Origin: Erwinia aphidicola
GTDB lineage: Bacteria > Pseudomonadota > Gammaproteobacteria > Enterobacterales > Enterobacteriaceae
Assembly: GCF_014773485.1 (NCBI RefSeq)
Contig: NZ_JACXBP010000003.1
Coordinates: forward strand, 62,001-126,000
Direction of reading: 5' to 3'
DNA: 64,000 nucleotides
Shown here: in pieces, positions 60,684-64,000 of the stretch
Layout of the letters: each line of letters begins with the position of its first letter
Numbering within the stretch: the stretch's first letter is position 1
Translations under genes and position numbers: made by a program
Notes under the pieces: model-generated
The model's database searches: none
What the model was told of the DNA's origin: nothing
What the model saw: only the letters and a program-made list of their open reading frames with translations

Positions 60684-62067
60684 GGGCAGAACACCGCTGC
60701 GCAATCCGCTGACGAGCGCGAATATCGTTGTCATCCTCTTTCAGCAGCGCGCTGACGGAGAGCAGTCGGGAGCACGGCAGCCCCGCCTCGATCAGCATCG
60801 CCAGCGTTACCCCCTGCTCGTCGTAGCGTAAAATATCTGCCAGCTGCGCTGCTGGCAGCGTGGCACGCTGGCGCACCGCGCTGACCAGCACCTGCTGCAG
60901 CACCGTGGGGTTTTCATCGCGAAAACGCCAGTTCCCGCGCGCCTCATTCACCAGCGTATTCTCTACTTTCCCGTCAGCTGACGCGTGCTGAAAGCGATCC
61001 CACGCTATCAGGTTGCTCTCCAGTACGGCCTGACGGGTGGGTTGAGCGGCGTATTTAATCAGCCACTCCATCAAACTCATACTGCGCCCCTCACCCTCCG
61101 TCAAGGTTTCTTCGAGCTGCGCCGGCTGCTGGTGCAGCGCAGTCATCAGCGGCTGCGTTTGACCATTTAACGCCAGCAGCGCCAGCTGCCAGACCCCCTG
61201 CGGGGCGGGCAGCCACGCCAGTAAAAAGTTGGCACTTTCGGTGTAGCCGTTAAAGATGGCGGTGGTGAAATAAGATGGCGAAGAGCCACTGCGCGGATGG
61301 ATCCAGTCCGGACGTGCCTTCAGTAACAGCGCCATGCTGCGGTAAAACCTTTTCCTTTCGGCATCGTGATAAGGCGGTTCGAGGCGCAGGTCGCGCAGCG
61401 GATCGTGATCGAAGGTGAGCGCCTGAATCTGCGCCGGAGTCATCAATGTTAAGAACAGATCAAGGGCGACCGGATTATGGTGTTCAATCGCATTACTGAA
61501 CGGCGTAAAGCCCAACTCCTGCCGATCGAGGGGGGAGATCCCCTGACGAATAAAGTAGTGGTAGCTCTCAACCGGATAATCCTGCTCGACTGCACGGAAA
61601 AACAGCTCGCGCTGTTGCCCGCTCGGCAGGCGGTCGAGATCTGCCCATGCCTGTCGCTGCAGCAGACCCAGATTATGCTGCACCTGCTGCTGATGGCGCG
61701 CCCATTCCATGGCGCTCTGATGCTGTGGGTAGAACCAGAATGCCGCCGCCAGCAGGATAAACAGCGCCCAGCCGCTCACCAGAGCCTGGGGCCACGCCTG
61801 CGGTCGCCAGCGGCCAAACAGCAACGTCAGCAGCGCGCAGAACAGCACCAGCCAGGCCATCATCGGCAGCGCCAGCCCGACAGCATTCAGGCCCTGCCAC
61901 AGCATCACCGCGGCAATCAGGCACTGCGGCAAGAGCAGCAAGAGAAGGAGCCGCCGCGACGCAGGCCGCTGCCATTTGACGGCCAGAACCAGTGCGCCGA
62001 TAGCCAGCAACAGCGGCCCCAGCATGATAATCAGCAACAGCAGCGCCACTGACAGCGTTAAGTGCAC
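60676..62067 (-). CDS. Uncharacterised membrane protein with ankyrin-like helical repeats
   Basis: 463 aa from GTG 62067, which has AGGGGG nine bases upstream; an ORF extending to 62220 adds 51 low-complexity residues and is not favoured. Residues 1-145 hold about four or five membrane segments. Residues 200-460 are predicted soluble and contain ankyrin-like stretches (FTPFSNAIEHHNPVALDLFL, then DALH-like helices near TALHQQPAQLEETL). I do not recognise a named family. E. coli has alkA in this place between yegE and yegD. It is convergent with dgcE and divergent from yegD. Confidence 0.7.
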   Translation of the reverse strand: MHLTLSVALLLLIIMLGPLLLAIGALVLAVKWQRPASRRLLLLLLLPQCLIAAVMLWQGLNAVGLALPMMAWLVLFCALLTLLFGRWRPQAWPQALVSGWALFILLAAAFWFYPQHQSAMEWARHQQQVQHNLGLLQRQAWADLDRLPSGQQRELFFRAVEQDYPVESYHYFIRQGISPLDRQELGFTPFSNAIEHHNPVALDLFLTLMTPAQIQALTFDHDPLRDLRLEPPYHDAERKRFYRSMALLLKARPDWIHPRSGSSPSYFTTAIFNGYTESANFLLAWLPAPQGVWQLALLALNGQTQPLMTALHQQPAQLEETLTEGEGRSMSLMEWLIKYAAQPTRQAVLESNLIAWDRFQHASADGKVENTLVNEARGNWRFRDENPTVLQQVLVSAVRQRATLPAAQLADILRYDEQGVTLAMLIEAGLPCSRLLSVSALLKEDDNDIRARQRIAQRCSAPT

Positions 62068-62237
62068 AATATGCCCCCTGCAAAATAATAAAGAACGATT
62101 CCGTTCAGCGCTGCCGATTCTATATGCAGTCGGTTGATATTTGAAAGCCGCGATATTCAAAGCGGGATTTGCCGCTTGCGCCGCCCCCGCACACAGGCTA
62201 AAGTCGCCCCCTTTTTTCACACTCAGCGGAGGAAACG

Positions 62238-63590
62238 ATGTTTATCGGTTTCGACTACGGTACGGCAAACTGCTCGGTTGCCATCATGGAAAACGGCGCA
62301 CCAAAGCTGCTGCCGTTAGAGCAGGGCTCGCCTTATTTACCTTCAATGCTGTGTGCGCCGACCCGCGATGCCGTCAGTGAATGGCTGTTCCGTCACCACC
62401 AGGTGCCGACTCCGCAGGCGGAAAACCAGGCGCTGCTGCGCCGTGCCCTCGCCTTTAACCGTGAGGAAGATATCGAAGTGCTGCCGGGCAGCGTGAAATT
62501 CGGGCTGGCGTCGCTGGCGCAATATATGGATGACCCTGAGGAGGTGTGGTTTGTTAAATCACCAAAATCCTTCCTCGGTGCCAGCGGCCTGAAACCTCAG
62601 CAGGTGGCCTTCTTTGAGGACCTGGTGTGCGCGATGATGCTGCAAATTCGCCATTCTGCGCAAAGCGCGCTGAATGACAGCGTGACGCAGGCCGTGATTG
62701 GCCGCCCGGTCAACTTCCAGGGGTTGGGCGGCGATGATGCCAACCAGCAGGCTGAAGGTATTCTGGCACGCGCTGCCAGCCGCGCCGGGTTTAGCGATGT
62801 GGTATTCCAGTTTGAACCGGTCGCTGCCGGGCTGGATTTTGAAGCCACACTGAGCAAAGAGACGCGCGTGCTGGTGGTGGATATCGGCGGGGGAACCACC
62901 GACTGCTCGATGCTGCTAATGGGGCCGCAGTGGCATGATAAAGCCGACCGTAAGCAGAGCCTGCTGGGCCACAGCGGCTGCCGCGTTGGCGGAAACGATC
63001 TCGACATTATGCTGGCGTTTAAAGAGCTGATGCCGCTGCTGGGCCTTGGTGGGGAAACCGTGAAGGGCACCGGCCTGCCCGCGCTGCCGTGGTGGAATGC
63101 CGTGGCGATTAACGACGTTCCGGCGCAGAGTGATTTTTACGCCGCAGCTTCGCGCAAGCTGCTGCAGGACCTGATCCGCGACGCGGCCGAGCCGCAAAAG
63201 GTGCAGCGTCTGCTGAAAGTGTGGCAACAGCATCTCGGCTATCGCCTGGTGCGCGCGGCGGAAGAGAGCAAAATTGCCCTGTCGCAGCAGAGAGAGGTGC
63301 TGACCGCGTTGGACTTTATCGAGAGCGGGCTGGAAACCGGGATTAGCGTGGCGGGATTAGAGACGGCTATCAGCCAGCCGTTAGAGCGGATCCAGGAGCA
63401 GGTGACGCTGGCGTTAAATACCAGCGGCACCCGTCCTGACGTCATTTATCTCACCGGCGGCAGCGCCAAATCCCCGGTACTGCGTGCCGCACTGCAGCAG
63501 CAATTGCCGGATATCCCGCTGGCCAGCGGCGATGATTTCGGCTCGGTCACCGCCGGGCTGGCACGCTGGGCGCAGGTGATGTTCCGCTGA
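62238..63590 (+). CDS. yegD: Hsp70-family chaperone-like protein YegD
   Basis: 450 aa, E. coli length, actin-like ATPase of the Hsp70 family without the C-terminal substrate-binding domain. Phosphate 1 motif FIGFDYGTANCSVAI at the N-terminus, phosphate 2 LVVDIGGGTTDCSMLL (about residues 213-228), adenosine motif VIYLTGGSAKSPVLR (about 397-411). Role poorly known; it sits next to yegE in E. coli too. Confidence 0.93.
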   Translation: MFIGFDYGTANCSVAIMENGAPKLLPLEQGSPYLPSMLCAPTRDAVSEWLFRHHQVPTPQAENQALLRRALAFNREEDIEVLPGSVKFGLASLAQYMDDPEEVWFVKSPKSFLGASGLKPQQVAFFEDLVCAMMLQIRHSAQSALNDSVTQAVIGRPVNFQGLGGDDANQQAEGILARAASRAGFSDVVFQFEPVAAGLDFEATLSKETRVLVVDIGGGTTDCSMLLMGPQWHDKADRKQSLLGHSGCRVGGNDLDIMLAFKELMPLLGLGGETVKGTGLPALPWWNAVAINDVPAQSDFYAAASRKLLQDLIRDAAEPQKVQRLLKVWQQHLGYRLVRAAEESKIALSQQREVLTALDFIESGLETGISVAGLETAISQPLERIQEQVTLALNTSGTRPDVIYLTGGSAKSPVLRAALQQQLPDIPLASGDDFGSVTAGLARWAQVMFR

Positions 63591-63611
63591 TTTCAGCACT
63601 TGAAATCCCTC

Positions 63612-63644
63612 GTAGGGGTCGGGCATGCCCGACCCGTTTTTTTT
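63612..63644. terminator. GTAGGGG-family palindrome acting as yegD terminator
   Basis: GTAGG then the perfect palindrome GGGTCGGGCATGCCCGACCC (63616-63635) and GTTTTTTTT. On the plus strand this is a strong intrinsic terminator for yegD. The GTAGGGG head places it in the same family as the intergenic elements at 1281, 7567 and 53101. Confidence 0.85.
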
Positions 63645-64000
63645 AATAACTGCTCACTTCCGACAGCAGGCGCAAATCGTCATCCTTCAGCTTCAGCACC
63701 GCCGCTTTGCTTAGCTCTTCAACCTGTGCCAGGGATGTTGCGCTGACGATCGGGGCGGTGATGCTCGGGCGGGCAATCTGCCATGCCAGTGCCACCTGCG
63801 TCGGCGTAGCGCGATGTTTCTCCGCCACCTCTACCAGCGCTTTCACAATCTTCAGCCCGCGATCGTTAAGATACTTCTCGACCACGCCCTGCCCGCGCGC
63901 GCTTTTCGCAGCGTCCTCTTTACTCAGGTATTTCCCGCTGAGAAAACCGCTGGCCAGCGAATAGTAGTTAATCACCCCCAGCCCGTGATCTTTCGCGACT
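63643..64000 (-). CDS. Aldo/keto reductase, C-terminal part (5' end outside window)
   Basis: The frame stays open to the window edge: VAKDHGLGVINYYSLASGFLSGKY is the conserved AKR segment near the NADPH pocket, then TPTQVALAWQIARPSITAPI and VSATSLAQVEELSKA, the nucleotide-binding C-terminal motif. About 119 residues are visible, roughly the last third of an AKR of about 310-350 aa. An NADPH-dependent reductase of unknown substrate. GTG 63975 is an internal codon, not the start. Confidence 0.85.
   Translation of the reverse strand, partial: VAKDHGLGVINYYSLASGFLSGKYLSKEDAAKSARGQGVVEKYLNDRGLKIVKALVEVAEKHRATPTQVALAWQIARPSITAPIVSATSLAQVEELSKAAVLKLKDDDLRLLSEVSSY

Noticed and set aside
62068..62220. 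51-residue N-terminal extension of the ankyrin-like protein
   Set aside because: No similarity or signal features, and a better ribosome binding site precedes GTG 62067.

Overview
The window is chromosomal DNA from a plant-associated or environmental enterobacterium of the Erwinia/Pantoea group (Erwiniaceae). The evidence is a complete 12-gene amylovoran/stewartan-type exopolysaccharide operon (amsG-H-I-A-B-C, two glycosyltransferases, amsF-J-K-L), core genes close to their Escherichia coli homologues, and gene neighbourhoods resembling the E. coli sbcB-his-gnd-galF-wza-yegH-asmA-dcd-udk-yegE-yegD region. The species cannot be fixed from sequence alone. No tRNA, rRNA, insertion sequence, prophage or CRISPR array is visible.

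Layout. 1-8.5 kb: 3' part of sbcB, the putrescine importer plaP, a divergent putrescine catabolism locus (puuA / puuD-puuR-puuB) with an operator-like inverted repeat between the two arms, repeat-rich DNA, and yeeZ. 8.6-15.9 kb: the histidine operon hisGDCBHAFI with promoter, leader peptide (six consecutive His) and attenuator. 16-18.6 kb: wzzB (chain length) and gnd. 18.7-32.5 kb: an O-antigen-type operon read leftward from a JUMPstart/ops leader: wecA-like initiator, rmlBDAC (dTDP-L-rhamnose), wzx, wzy, four glycosyltransferases, manC and manB (GDP-mannose). Its central part (about 18.7-28 kb) is much richer in A+T than its flanks, as expected of an exchanged O-antigen cassette. 32.9-34.9 kb: galE and galF. 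35-51.3 kb: the ams-type operon, read leftward, with its own JUMPstart/ops element and a candidate RcsAB box about 560-575 bases upstream of amsG. 51.5-64 kb: yegH, the udk-dcd-asmA group, a PAP2-type membrane protein, dgcE (yegE), an unrecognised ankyrin-like membrane protein, yegD, and the 3' end of an aldo/keto reductase gene.

How the genes work together. Two Wzx/Wzy-dependent systems lie back to back. The first should prime GlcNAc-P on undecaprenyl phosphate with the WecA homologue, add rhamnose (a WbbL-like transferase is present) and other sugars, probably mannose, and polymerise under WzzB control into O antigen. The second should prime with the AmsG hexose-1-P transferase, build a pyruvylated repeat (AmsJ), and export it through AmsA/AmsI/AmsH (Wzc/Wzb/Wza), with AmsF as an exported, phage-tailspike-like glycan-processing enzyme. 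Between them lie galE and galF, which act in or beside UDP-galactose/UDP-glucose supply. Both operons carry the ops signal for RfaH antitermination, and the EPS operon also looks Rcs-controlled.

Limits. Functions rest on reading translated sequence and remembered family features; no search was run. The exact sugars made by either cluster cannot be read from sequence. I found no wholly new multi-gene system. The most interesting items are the tailspike-like AmsF with head-binding-like and twin-arginine N-terminal parts, the family of intergenic palindromes with a compensatory base-pair change, the putative upstream ORF overlapping plaP, and the unrecognised ankyrin-like membrane protein beside dgcE.
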